In this document: one piece after another, positions 9,394 to 20,503 of the stretch
Numbering within the stretch: the stretch's first letter is position 1
Layout of the letters: each line of letters starts with the position of its first letter
Assembly: GCA_030549205.1 (NCBI GenBank)
Contig: JAUKTV010000006.1
Span: 638,501 to 702,500 of the forward strand
Source: Apiosordaria backusii
Taxonomy: Eukaryota; Ascomycota; Sordariomycetes; Sordariales; Lasiosphaeriaceae
DNA length: 64,000 bases
Reading direction: 5' to 3'
The notes under the pieces: model-generated
What the model saw: only the letters and a program-made list of their open reading frames with translations
What the model was told of the DNA's origin: nothing
The model's database searches: none
Position numbers and translations under genes: made by a program

Positions 9394-12183
9394 ATGTGCC
9401 ACCCATCTTGCACCGGAGATGCCACCCGCGAGCACCACCACAGCGTGGGGGACAAGATCAAGCTCCCATTTCGTGGGGTCAAGGAAAAGCTGAGCCATAG
9501 TACCCATCTTCATGATGCCAAAGTTCACATGATTCACACAAAGCACAAGATTGGCAAGTTTGCGAATTTGGTAAACTTCTTTCACTGACTCTTGGTGTCT
9601 GTGGAAACAAGCTTACACGCAGCAGTTCAACCCCCAACATCGCCATGACGAGGAACATGAGAAGGCTTGCGATGAGAAGCGCAGAAAAATAGCCGAGTCC
9701 CACCGCTTCCACTCATACTTTCCTGAGCGAGATGGCAATATGGTCAAGTGGTACGTTGATGGGCGGGACTATTTCTGGGTATGTCGCCTTTCTTGGAAGT
9801 TGTGTCCTACCCTTTCTAACCTGGGAACAGGCAGTGTCGGTCGCCCTCGAGAAGGCCAAGGAAACTATATATATCGCAGGCTGGTGGTTGTCCCCCGAGT
9901 TGTTTCTCCGGCGGCCTCCGTACTTCAACCAGGAATGGCGCCTCGATCAGATATTGAAACGTCGAGCCGAAGCTGGCGTCAAGATCTATGTGACAATCTA
10001 CCGCGAAGTTGAGGCTGCTCTCACGTGCAACTCGGAGCACACAAAGCATGCCCTGCAAGCCCTGTGCCCTGAAGGTTCTCCTGGTTACGGCAATATCAAG
10101 ATTATGCGTCATCCCGATCACAATGTGCTGGAAAATGCCGCCGACATGACCTTTTACTGGGCTCACCACGAAAAGTTTATCGTCATCGACTACGAGATGG
10201 CCTTTATTGGTGGCTTGGACTTGTGCTTTGGAAGGTGGGACACCCACAACCATGCCCTTTCCGACATGCATCCCGAGGGCATCAGCAACGAGGTGTGGCC
10301 CGGTCAAGATTTCAACAACAATCGCATCATGGACTTCCAAAACGTTAATGACTGGAAGCAGAATGAGCTGAGCAAGGCAGACGCGGGAAGGATGCCATGG
10401 CATGATGTTGCCATGGGTGTTATTGGGCCTTGTGTCTATGATATTGCTGAGCACTTTGTCCTTCGTTGGAACTTTGTCAAGAGAGACAAGTACAAGAGGG
10501 ATGAGCGCTTCGAGTGGCTTGAGCTGAGGGGTCGCCAAGGAGAGGATGAGGACCTCGTGGGCGTGCAAAGACCTAAACATCCTGTTGGTGGGTATGTCAC
10601 CCATCCGCTGTCGCCCTTGGAAACAAAGTCCCTCGACAATCGGGGGAGCGTGCACGCCCAAATCATCCGGTCCAGTGCCGACTGGTCCAGCGGCATCCTC
10701 ACTGATCACTCGATCCAGAATGCTTATTCTGAGATCATCCGCAACGCCAAGCACTATGTGTACATCGAGAACCAGTTTTTCATCACAGCCACTGGCGAGG
10801 AGCAGAGGCCCATCCACAACACTATTGGCCGTGCCATCGTTGACGCCGTTGTGCGGGCTGCCAAAGAGGGACGCAAATTCCGCGTCATCATTCTCATCCC
10901 CGCTGTACCTGGCTTTGCCGGAGACTTAAGGGAGGACGGCGCCATCGGAACTCGAGCCATCATGGACTACCAATACAAGTCAATTTGCAGGGGCGAACAC
11001 AGCATTTTTGAACAAATCAAAAAGGAAGGTGTCGATCCAAGGAAGCACATTTTCTTCTTTAACCTGAGGAGCTACGACCGTCTTAATAGGACGTCAGCCA
11101 TAAAGAAGCAGGAGGAAAAGTCAGGCATCAAGTACCAGGAGCTTCAACGCGCCGAAGCCGAAGAAATCATGGGTGAGGGCATTCACGGCACAATCGACAC
11201 GGATGGCGGTCGAGATAGTCACATGGGTCACAGGAGTGAGCAGCATGGCGGCCAGGCTCAAACAGTTCATAGCGAACGGCCGGAGAACTTGGAACAAGCA
11301 CGAAAGAACTCCGTCGGCGAAAGGGATACCGACGTCAAACGACGGTTCGAAGCGGCTAAGAATGGGGATATGGGTGCAGACTCTCCTGTAAGTGTTGCTC
11401 ATTATGCCATGGCCAACCAAGGGAAGCTGTCCGAGGTACCATGGGATGGAGACGAAGAGGACGAGGTAAACCACTGGATCCAAGAGGAGCTTTATATCCA
11501 CGCCAAGCTTCTCATCGTTGACGACCGGATTGTTGTCTGCGGATCCAGCAACTTGAACGACCGAAGTCAACTGGGATATCATGATAGCGAGTTGAGCATT
11601 GTCATGGAGGATACGAACCGTTTCCAGTCCACCATGGACGGTCAGCCATACGAGGCGGGCTGGCATGCGGCCACCCTTCGGCGATACCTCTGGCGCGAGC
11701 ATCTTGGCCTGCTTCCGCCACAGGATCTTGATGGGAGCAACGACCCGAATGCTCAACCGCCTGGCGACGACTCGCCTAACGACGTCGTAGATAAGGATGA
11801 TTCATGGAAGTTTGTGGAGGACCCCTTGGGTGATGAGCTTTGGGAGATGTGGACATCTCGGGCGACCAAAAACACAGAGGTATTTCGGCAGCTGTTCCAC
11901 GCCGATCCTGATGATCATGGTACGCTTCCCAACTCCAACTCAGACTGGAACTTTACTGACTCACCTAGTCAAAACCTTTGATGATTACAACGGATACATG
12001 CCGCCCAAAGGGGTCAAGGCAGGCCACATTTTTGACCGCATGAGACCTCCTCACGAAGTTAGACAAAAGCTGGATCATGTCAAGGGGCATCTCGTCTGGA
12101 TGCCTTTGGACTTCTTGCGCGACGCGCCTATGGCTGAGAAAGGTTTACAAGTGAACTCGTGGACAGAAAGTGTTTATACATGA
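9394..12183 (+). CDS. Phospholipase D, short HKD form without PX/PH domains
   Basis: Four exons (9394-9570, 9623-9778, 9831-11919, 11969-12183) encode 878 residues. Introns have GTAAAC, GTATGT and GTACGC donors, and frames match across each join. The enzyme hydrolyses phosphatidylcholine to phosphatidic acid and choline. Both catalytic HxKx4D motifs are present: HHEKFIVID with GGLDLCFGRWD, and IHAKLLIVDD with GSSNLNDRS. The N-terminus has a basic His/Lys-rich helix and then KWYVDGRDYFWAVSVAL, typical of fungal PLD. PX and PH domains of the Spo14 type are absent. A variable hydrophilic insert (about residues 520-610) separates the two halves. The ATG at 9394 is the first ATG; the frame upstream begins only at TTG. 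Confidence 0.9.
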
Positions 12184-12760
12184 GCCTAATGCAACTTGTG
12201 GAATTTGGAATATGCAGGGTTTGAGCATTCTTTGTGTATGTATTGATGTAGCACTAATCGGTAATATTTACTCGCAGAATTCGATGCCTACATTTCACAG
12301 TGTTCCTGCCACCGCCATCGTGCATTTTCAGCGCGGTCCTTTCCGAAAACGCGCTCCTGCACATGCCAAGCCGCGTTTCGTAGATCTATTGAGGATCTTC
12401 AAAGTCAGCTTGCAGAATGTCTCACTCTATGAACGCTGAGGCCCTTGCAAGACGCCAGATCCCGAACCACTCAGGTTAGCCGAAGTGACTAAGAGACAGA
12501 AATGGCAGCAAATTCGTCGCGACTTTCTCTCGTGTTGCGGTGATCCAAATCACTGGCCCCTGATTCTTCTTTTGTAATTGGCAGCAAGCTGATTTGATCT
12601 TGGGCACACACAGTCGACCCCTCACCGTCCGTTACAGAAAACACGGATATAAAATGCCCGTCCCGCCATCCGCTCACGAAGATGGTTACCAGGCCTCAAC
12701 ACGCTCCCTTTCTCTTGTCCCAAGCGGTTCACTCTTTTTGACATCCCCCAACTGCCCATC
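12184..12760. other. Intergenic upstream of the secreted NADase
   Basis: No gene seen. It includes the PLD 3' flank and the promoter of the next gene, with a TATA box at 12648. Confidence 0.5.
12648..12654 (+). promoter_or_regulatory. TATA box of the secreted NADase gene
   Basis: TATAAAA lies 113 nt before the ATG at 12761, a usual distance for a fungal TATA box with a short leader. Confidence 0.55.
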
Positions 12761-13634
12761 ATGATCCCCCAACTCCTCCTTTTTGCCCTCCCTCTGGCCT
12801 TTGCCAACCCTCTCCCCGTCCCTGAAGTGACTGACGTTGCCGATGCGGCTGATGCCGCCGACGTCGCTGCGACCGCTGATATTGCCCTGCCACCCTGGCA
12901 CGACTCCTCCCCTTCCACCTGTGGAAGGAGGAATAGTCCCCGCTACTGCAAGGGGACCGCTTACAACCCTTCTCAAACTTGGAAGTATGTCTGCGGCGAC
13001 TCCCGCCTTGGCCCCTCCCGCTTTCCCAAGTCTGAGCCCCTGGACTCCATCACGGAATTCTACGACCGCTTCGGCGGCTTGTGCCCTGGAGTCTTCCTCG
13101 AGACGTGGTTCAACACCACCGGTAACGGGTGGTGGACCTACCCCGAGGAGAACGGCTTCGTTATTGCTGATAACGGACTGCCGATCAAGGGGGAGGTTAC
13201 ACTTGAGAAGGGGACTTTGCTGGATAGGTTCGGCGGGGAGACTGGCACTTATGTGAGCCCTGCTGGGGCTGGGTATCAACGTGAGTATTTCACATGACAA
13301 GCATCAGATATTGCGAAAGGCAAGAAGCTAATGTAATAAACAGAGAGGGCTCTGCCGCCTACCAACTTGAACACTCCGACTGATACTGGGTATGTTTCCT
13401 TCCCATCTTTGAGATCTCCGAAAATGAATAGACCAGTGGCTAATACCAAACAGGGTCCCCTACAACTACCACGTCTACTCCGTTCTCATTCCCTTCGTTG
13501 TCAAGTCGGGCCCCATCCTGCCGTGGTTTGGGCAACCTGGTAACGGCGTGCAGTTTGAGCTGCCCAAGTCTGTTGCTGACCTGGTGGCTGATGGGACGTT
13601 GCAGCGGGAGGAGGTGACTATCATTCTTCCATGA
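12761..13634 (+). CDS. Secreted TNT-domain NAD glycohydrolase
   Basis: Three exons (12761-13280, 13344-13389, 13454-13634) with introns of 63 and 64 nt encode 248 residues. A signal peptide (about residues 1-16, hydrophobic LLLFALPLAFA) is followed by a short Ala/Asp-rich propiece. The mature region holds a cysteine-containing head and then the TNT core (LDRFGGETGTYVSPAG, then QRALPP after the first intron). TNT domains cleave NAD+ to nicotinamide and ADP-ribose; fungal members are surface or secreted NADases. The final exon (FGQPGNGVQFELPKSVADLV) matches the conserved end of the family. Target and biological role are not visible here. It is described only as a family member and the activity is inferred. 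Confidence 0.8.
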
Positions 13635-14034
13635 TCGGGCTTTGAAGGGGGGGGGGTGGAAAAGAGGGGAGTGGGCTTTGAAAGGATGTGTGTAATTCAT
13701 GTTTGAAGACTAGGTAATAATGGGGAGCCGGGAGTTGGGGGTCAAAAAGCGTGTTACTATTTTCACGATATTAATCATAATCAAGGGACATTGTCCATGT
13801 AAGGAAAAAGCTAGGATTACTATTTGATGTGTGTACTACTTTCAACTATCTTCATTAAAATAAACAAACCAAGCTATCAACCTCAGAAAGTGCCCAAAGG
13901 CAAAAAGTAAAATTAAGAACAAAGTAGGTAACCACCAGAAACGAATGACCTTCCCCCTCAAGAAACCAACCCCTTATTACCCCTAAACCCCAATCCTCAT
14001 CCCTCATCACCCGTCATGTGTTGTCTTTACCCCC
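13635..14034. other. Intergenic between convergent NADase and SBP56-like genes
   Basis: About 400 nt of AT-rich sequence with no gene. It should hold the two facing 3' untranslated regions. Confidence 0.5.
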
Positions 14035-15609
14035 TCAGTAGTACTTGGGATCCTCAGGATCACTCAAATCATAAATCACCACCGAGTGAGGCCTAGCCCC
14101 TCCCCTCGTAGTCGCAAACTCCCTCTCGAAATCAATCGTCCTGTTCCAGCTGAACTTGCCATTCGCATCCAGATCCAACCAGTGCGCCTTGTAATCACCG
14201 GGCGAGTTCACAATAGAGATATCCCCCGCCTGGACGAAATACCCCAGCACCAACAGGTTCTTCTTGTCCGGGCTGATCTTGACGTAGTGAGGACCGATAA
14301 TCGGCTGCGTCTCGTTGGGATCGTCCAGCCTGACCGGGTTGGACAGGTCAGAAATATCCAGCGCGGCGACGTGGTTGCCCAGAGTGAAAGTGAAGTAGGC
14401 CAGCTTGCCGTCGTCGGAGATGTCGGAGTAGATGGCCAAAGAGTCCTTAGCTTTGTGACCAAAGTCGTACAGGAGCTCGGCCGTGCCTTGCTTTCCGTTT
14501 TTAGTGCGGAAAGGATAAATGACCCAGACTTGACCCAGCCCGACGGCGGTGGCGAGCGCGGCGGTCTCGGGGTGGCCGGGGATGAACTTGACGTCTTGGA
14601 TGCCCTGCCCCGCCGGGATGGTGATGGTGGAGAGGATCTTGTGAGTGCGGAGGTCGAAGAGGCGGAGGGTGTCGGCTTTCTGGATGCCGAGGGTGGGCTT
14701 GAGGATGGTGATGGGAACGACAAAGTCCGAGGTGAGGGCGATTTGCTTGTCGTAGTCGACGGTGAGGCCGTGGGGGGAGAATTGCTGGCCCAGGATGTTC
14801 AGGGTGGAGGAGAGGTCCTTGGCCTCGGGCCACTCGTGGATGATGTTGCCGGCGGCGTCGGTTTCAACGAGGCGGCCGGGGGAGGTGCCCACTGCGGAGC
14901 CCATGTAGGTGATGTAGAAGCCACTGTTGTTAAACACGGAAGATTAACAAGAGAAAGCGTGAATCAAACTCATGAAGAAAAAGACATACCCATCAGGCTT
15001 GGCTCGGATCTCATCGACGATGGAGGACAAAATAGCACGGTTGCTGTGGTCGAACTTGGGGCGGTAAGGGTCCGAGACGTCAAAATAGAATGCGGTGTCT
15101 TGAGTTTTGAGCAAAGACAAGAGACCACCGCCGATCAAGGTCTTGCCGTCGTAAGACGCGCCCAGATGGTGAGGCGAGTTGCCGCTGGTGGGAACATCAG
15201 TGAGTTGGATGAATGTGCCAAAGGTGTCCTGGTTTCCGTTAGCAGCTGAACTCTTCAGACTTCAAAAGGGGGGGCGTCATACATCATCCAAGCTGACTGT
15301 TGCCAAAAAGTCTTTGTGCAAGTTGTCACCAGCACCAGTCCAAAAGTAGCCAATCTTCTTGGGCTTGATGTTGGAGGCGGTGAACGGAGGACTAGCCAAA
15401 GGGGGAGTAGGAACTTGCAGAATGGGTAGAGGAGGCGCATTGGAGGCGAGCGGTTCAGTGACTCCAGGGATGGAGGGAATCAGAGGAGGAAGGCTGAGAC
15501 CAAGAGGGTTCCTCTTCTCAGTGCCACCGGGAGTTGCTGGGCTGGCGGCCGCTCCTTGGAGATAGGAGACGAAGCTGCCCAAGAGGGCGAATCCAAGCAG
15601 ACCGTGCAT
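14035..15609 (-). CDS. Secreted selenium-binding-protein / methanethiol-oxidase-like beta-propeller
   Basis: Three exons (15283-15609, 14990-15228, 14035-14923) with introns at 15229-15282 and 14924-14989 encode 484 residues. SBP56 features appear in order: FWTGAGDNLHKDFLATVSLDD, a SGNSPHHLGASYDGK segment, DTAFYFDVSDPYRPK, SPHGLTVDYDKQ, and the terminal RPHSVVIYDLSDPEDPKYY. Members oxidise methanethiol to H2O2, formaldehyde and H2S, or bind copper or selenium. Unlike the usual cytosolic proteins this one begins with a clear signal peptide (MHGLLGFALLGSFVSYLQGAAA) and a Pro-rich linker, so it is probably secreted. Minus-strand TATAAG at 15721-15726 lies about 112 nt upstream. Exact catalytic function is uncertain. 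Confidence 0.75.
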
Positions 15610-16922
15610 TGTGATGGAGATGGTGATGGTGTTTTCGATGAGGGTAAAAATACTGTAAAGAGAGATGATGATGATGATCTGATGAGAAGGTTGAGCGAGT
15701 TTGAGTTGATTATCTCTCTACTTATACAGATATCGGTCCTGCCCAGCACTTCCTCCTCAACGCTTCCAGTCACTATCACCACCCAACGCCAACCTGTCGC
15801 GCTCGACAAAAAATATGATGCCATTCGCACTTTTGAGCGGTGATGTTGACCAACACGACATCTAGACATCCTCACCCCCACGATGCTGACCCAAGCCGCT
15901 GGACCAAGTATGGTTGAAAGACAGCCTTTTGAGGAGAAAAAGGTGCAAGATCATCCATGACAGCCTCTCCATGAACAATATTCTGGTCGGATCGTCGCCG
16001 TGCCGGTTGGTCTGGCTGAGAACGTGCTCTCTGGATGGCTGCATGTCTCAGATGGACAGAGAGATTGTCAGGGGAAGCCCAACATGGGTGGTCGGCAGTG
16101 GTGGGTAAGCGGACCGAACAGTTCACGCATCATCGATAGTCTCTGCAGCCTGCAGGCAGCTCATCATCTCCCCGTGACACATTGCGTCTGTGGCTTTTGT
16201 ATTGAATGCCTGGTTGTCGGCAGGAAAGGAGGTCTGAAAAAGCATCGTCAAGACCGAAAGGGGAATGCCGGCCCAGAACGTGCGTGCCGATCGCCCAGCT
16301 GCCGGACCGATCCCAATCAAGCTTTTTGTGGGAAGAGGCCCAGACCCATGTTCAATCAACGCCTCCAGATTTCCAGGAACAAGATCTGAGATGTCGTGAT
16401 CGTGGGGTTGTGCCAAGCTCCTTCAGCTGTGCCTCAAAACACCAAACACCAAAAGCACGTTATCCGCCCCCAGACTGTCGAGAGGGAAGCACTGCAAATC
16501 ACTACCAAACTGGTACATGACACCAGACTTGTCTTGCCAAACCAGAACATACACACACACTCACACACATACACACACGACGGACATACACAAGCTCATC
16601 TCTAAAGATCTATATTGCTCTCTATTCGTGAGACAAACTCTCCACCCCTTCGTTTTGGTATCTCTCCCTCCTGTCCGGCACCTAGAAAACACAACCATGC
16701 ATCCAAGGGTCTCCAGTCCTTGGACGATCATGCCCTCCCAATGCTGCCAGGCATAGATACAGTTACGGGCTAAAAGAGAAATTATGATCATGACAGGACA
16801 TAATAGACAGAAAACCAGTGAGGCCAGACCACCATGCAACCCGAACCCAGAATGTGAAAAATCAACTTTTGTGAACCTGTTCGTAACGCTTAACTCATGA
16901 AAAGATTTTGAGCGCGTAACGT
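15610..16922. other. Intergenic between SBP56-like gene promoter and eEF3 3' end
   Basis: About 1.3 kb without a supportable gene. It contains the SBP56-like promoter, a CA microsatellite at 16550-16578 and the eEF3 3' flank. Confidence 0.5.
16550..16578 (+). repeat. CA dinucleotide microsatellite
   Basis: An interrupted (AC)n tract of about 29 nt lies in noncoding DNA. Confidence 0.8.
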
Positions 16923-19900
16923 CTAGTCGTCGTCCTCGTCGCTGAAGACCTGTGGAGAGAGTTAGCATCTGATGTTTTGCGAGTGTCGACGACAAGGACA
17001 GGGGAAAACGTACCTCCTCACCACGCTTGCGGCGAGCCATGCGCTCCTTCTTCTTCTTGCGGGCCTCCGAGCTGGTGAGCTTTGCCTTCTTCTTGGTGCT
17101 AACAATCTTGTTGCCCATGGCATCGAACTTCTCCTCCTCCTCGCCCTCATCAGCCTTGAGGCGGGGGCCAGAACCCTGACCCTGCACCCAGTTGTGGCCG
17201 GAAGGAGTCATCTTGCCGTCCATGACAGCCCACACCTCCTCAGTGAGATCCTTGGTGAACTCAGCACTGTGGGTAATGATGATGACACCACCCTCGAACT
17301 TCTTGAGGGCCTTGGACAAGGCACCAAGAGAGTCACGATCCAGGTAGTTGGTAGGCTCATCAAGAACGATGAGATGGGGACGCTGCCACGAGCAAGCGGC
17401 AAGGACGACCTTGACACGCTGACCACCGGAGAGACCGCGCATGCGGGAGTGAGAGACGAGTTCGGCATCGAGACCGAAGTTGGCGCAGTGGGCCTCGATC
17501 TCCTTGCGGACCAGGGGACGGAACTGACCGGAAGCAAGGGCCTCCTTCATATCGACATCGGCAACCATCTTCTGATGAGAGGCGAGCAGCTCGGAGCGGG
17601 GCAACCAAGCGTTGTCGGCAGTCATCATGGGAACCCAGCGCTCGTTCTTCATGCCAATGTTCTCGCCGAGAGCGAAGGAGCACTCGTACTCGTACGAGTT
17701 CTTGAACTTTCTGCGGGAGTTGATGCCGATGACACGGCGCTGAGTGCCCTCCACCTTGAAGATCTTGTTCATGGCTTGCTCATCAGCCTCGGTGATGATC
17801 TTGTTGGCACGATCCATGGTCTCACGATCCTCGCCAGTCTGGAAACGCCACTGGATGTACTCGGAGGGAGTGCTGTCGAGATGGTTATCGATATGGGCGA
17901 AAGCGTGCTGCTTGATGTAGGCGATACGGATGTTCTCGTGCTGGTAGATCTCACCGGCGGTGGGGATGAGCTCACCAGTGAGCACGTTGATGAGGGTCGA
18001 CTTGCCGGCACCGTTGGGACCAATGACGGCAATACGGGAACCGAGCGAGCATTGGAAGGAGATGTCGGAAATCTGGGGCTTGGCAGTGCCGGGGTACTGG
18101 AAGCTCATCTTGGTGGCACGGAGAATGGCCTTGGCCTTGGTCTTGACACCCTCGAGGAAACCGGGCTCAGGGAAGCTGAACTCCATTTCGGAGGCACCGA
18201 GCTCGTAGTAAGACTTGGCAGCAGGGTGCTTCTTGACGAACTCGGCGAGGTTACCCCTATAGCGCTTGAGCTTGAAGCGCTCGTAGTGCACGATGTGCTG
18301 GCACACGTTGTCGAGGAAAGCGCTGTCGTGAGAGACGATGATGGAGGTGCAAGGGGAGTTGATGAGGTATTCCTCGAGCCACTTCACGTTCTTGACATCG
18401 AGATGGTTAGTGGGCTCGTCGAGGAGGAGAATATCGGGAGCCTCGAAGACGGCACGGCACAAGGCCAGCTTCATCTTCCAACCACCGGAGAGAGCGGTGA
18501 TCTCGTTCTTGATCATGTCCTCGGTGAAGCCGAACTCGCTGAGGCGCTTCTCGACATCAGCCTGGCTGACATCGACGCCAGCCTCGCCGAGCTTCTTCAT
18601 GGTCCAGTCAATGGTGGTCATCTCAGTATCGTCAGAGTCCAAGTCGTGCTCGACGAAGACGGTCTTGACCTCGCTCTGCTTGGGGAAGCCCTCCACCTGC
18701 TCGTTGTTGATGGCACGCATGAGAGTAGACTTGCCGGAACCGTTGGGACCGCACAGACCGTAGCGCTGGCCACGCTTGAGGCGGAGATGGGTCTGGTTGA
18801 GAAGAATCTTGGCACCGTAGGCGAGCGAGAAGGTGCAGTTGCACAGATCCTCACCCTCCTCGTCATCCTCCTCACCCTCATCACCATCGGCGAGGTCGGG
18901 GTTGGCACGCTTGCGGAGAGCATCGGTGAGAGCCTGAGCCTCGTCATCACCAACGACAACGGCGACGTAAGGCTTGACAGCCTCAGCCCAAACGGCGGAC
19001 TCAGTCTCCCTCTCGTCAACGAGCTGGCCAGCAACAGCGGAGGCGTACTCGAGGACGGGGGCAAACTTCTCGAAAGCGGAAGCGTGCTTGGCGGGGAGAA
19101 CCTCCTTGAAGTGGCCAAGGATGGTCTTGATATCGCCGTGGTTGCGGACCTCGGGGATCTTGCCATCGACGACGTTACCGACGCGCGTGATGGTGTCAAG
19201 AGCCTGCTTGGTCTTCTCACGAGCCTCGGGATCAGCCAAGTTCTCGTAGTTCTTCTGGAGACCGGGCATCATCTTGGGCAAGAAAGGAGCGACAATGTTG
19301 GGATCGTCGACGAGCTTGCACATGTTGTCAACAATGACGGCCGCCTTACGCTTGATGGCGGTGTCACGCTCGGCGAGACCACGATCAAGCAGGGGAACCA
19401 TGAGGGCAAGAGTGGGCTCCTGGACCTCGGTGACGAAGGTGGTGGCACCGAGCAAGTGAACGGTCTCGGGGACGTTCTCGGGCTTGGCGATACACTTGAT
19501 GAGCTCGGGAATGAAGCGCTCGATATCGCGGTTGACAATAAGCTGGCAGAGCTGCTCCATAGTCTTGTAGGCACGGTCCTTGACCTCCTTCTTGGTATCC
19601 CACATGGCCTCGGAAATGACGGGGATCAAATCAGGGACACGGAGACCAGTCTGAGCAGGGGCGGTCTTGATGAGGACGTCGATGAAGTCGAGGACGAGCA
19701 TCTTCTCGGGCCACTTCTGGGCGTTGCGGAGGGAGTCGATCAAGGCGGGGAGGACGGCCTTGACGGCATTGGGGTTGATGGCCTCGGCGATGGCGAGGGC
19801 AGCCGCGAAGGCAGCATTCTTCACAGCGGTGATCTTGTCACCAGCACCAGCCAGGACGTTGGGGAGAAGAGCGACGAGGTAGGGCTCGACAGCGGAAGAG

Positions 19901-20503
19901 ACCTCGGAGTGCTGGGCAATGGCCTGGATGGCAAGAAGAGCCTTCTCACGGACGGTGGCATCCTTCTTGTTGGCGAGCTGCTTCCTGAGAGCATCAACGG
20001 TCCTGCAAAAGCGAGGGGTTCACATGTCAGCCTCCAAATTCTCCAAATTCTAGTGCGACGCTCGAAAATGCCATCTGAAAATTTTTTCCCACCAAGCCGG
20101 TCCCTGCAGCTAAAAGCCGCACTCTGATTCGACAGCTTTAGGCGGCACGGCAAACTCCTATCGCTGGCTGCGAGGCGGTCTGCGACAGGCGGCAAGCCCG
20201 GCCAAGTCTCTTTGTGTCGTCGTCGGCCACAGCGAGCAGCGCGCTGACACACAAAGAAACAAGAGGCCACGATGCCGCGATTGCTGCGAATCGAGGGGTT
20301 GGGCTTGGCGGGGTTATCGTGAACAGGGGAGCGGGGCACAAAACTTACTTGGTGGGGGTATCAAGGTCCTCGATGCGACCGTTGATGAAGGAAGCAAGGG
20401 CGGCCGAGGCCTCCTTGATTTGATCGGCCTCCTTGGAGATGGTGAGCTTCTGCATCAGCTCATCAAGCACCTTGATGCTGGCGGCGTTCTCGGAGGGAGC
20501 CAT
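16923..20503 (-). CDS. tef3: Translation elongation factor 3 (eEF3)
   Basis: Exons 20349-20503, 17014-20002 and 16923-16949 encode 1056 residues, the normal eEF3 length. This fungus-specific ribosome-bound ATPase helps clear the E-site tRNA during elongation. HEAT repeats fill the N-terminal third. The first ABC cassette has GPNGSGKST, LSGGWKMKLALCRA and LLLDEPTNHLD; the second has GPNGAGKSTLINVLTGE, LSGGQRVKVVLAACS and IVLDEPTNYLD, with the chromodomain-like insert between them. The basic tail is KKKKERMARRKRGEE, and a 64-nt intron attaches the last eight residues VFSDEDDD. The first intron (20003-20348) is 346 nt, far longer than others here. The ATG at 20503 gives the family N-terminus MAPSENAASIKVLDELMQKL. 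Strong codon bias indicates high expression. Confidence 0.97.

Noticed and set aside
9816..10817. A 333-residue minus-strand ORF
   Set aside because: It is antisense to the phospholipase D catalytic exon; no family features.
14086..15249. A 387-residue plus-strand ORF
   Set aside because: It is antisense to the SBP56-like gene and its introns, with shadow composition (Val/Gly/Asp/Glu-rich) and no domain.
16972..20127. A 1051-residue plus-strand protein
   Set aside because: It is exactly antisense to eEF3, Leu/Gly/Glu/Asp-rich and without any domain; it arises from eEF3 codon bias.
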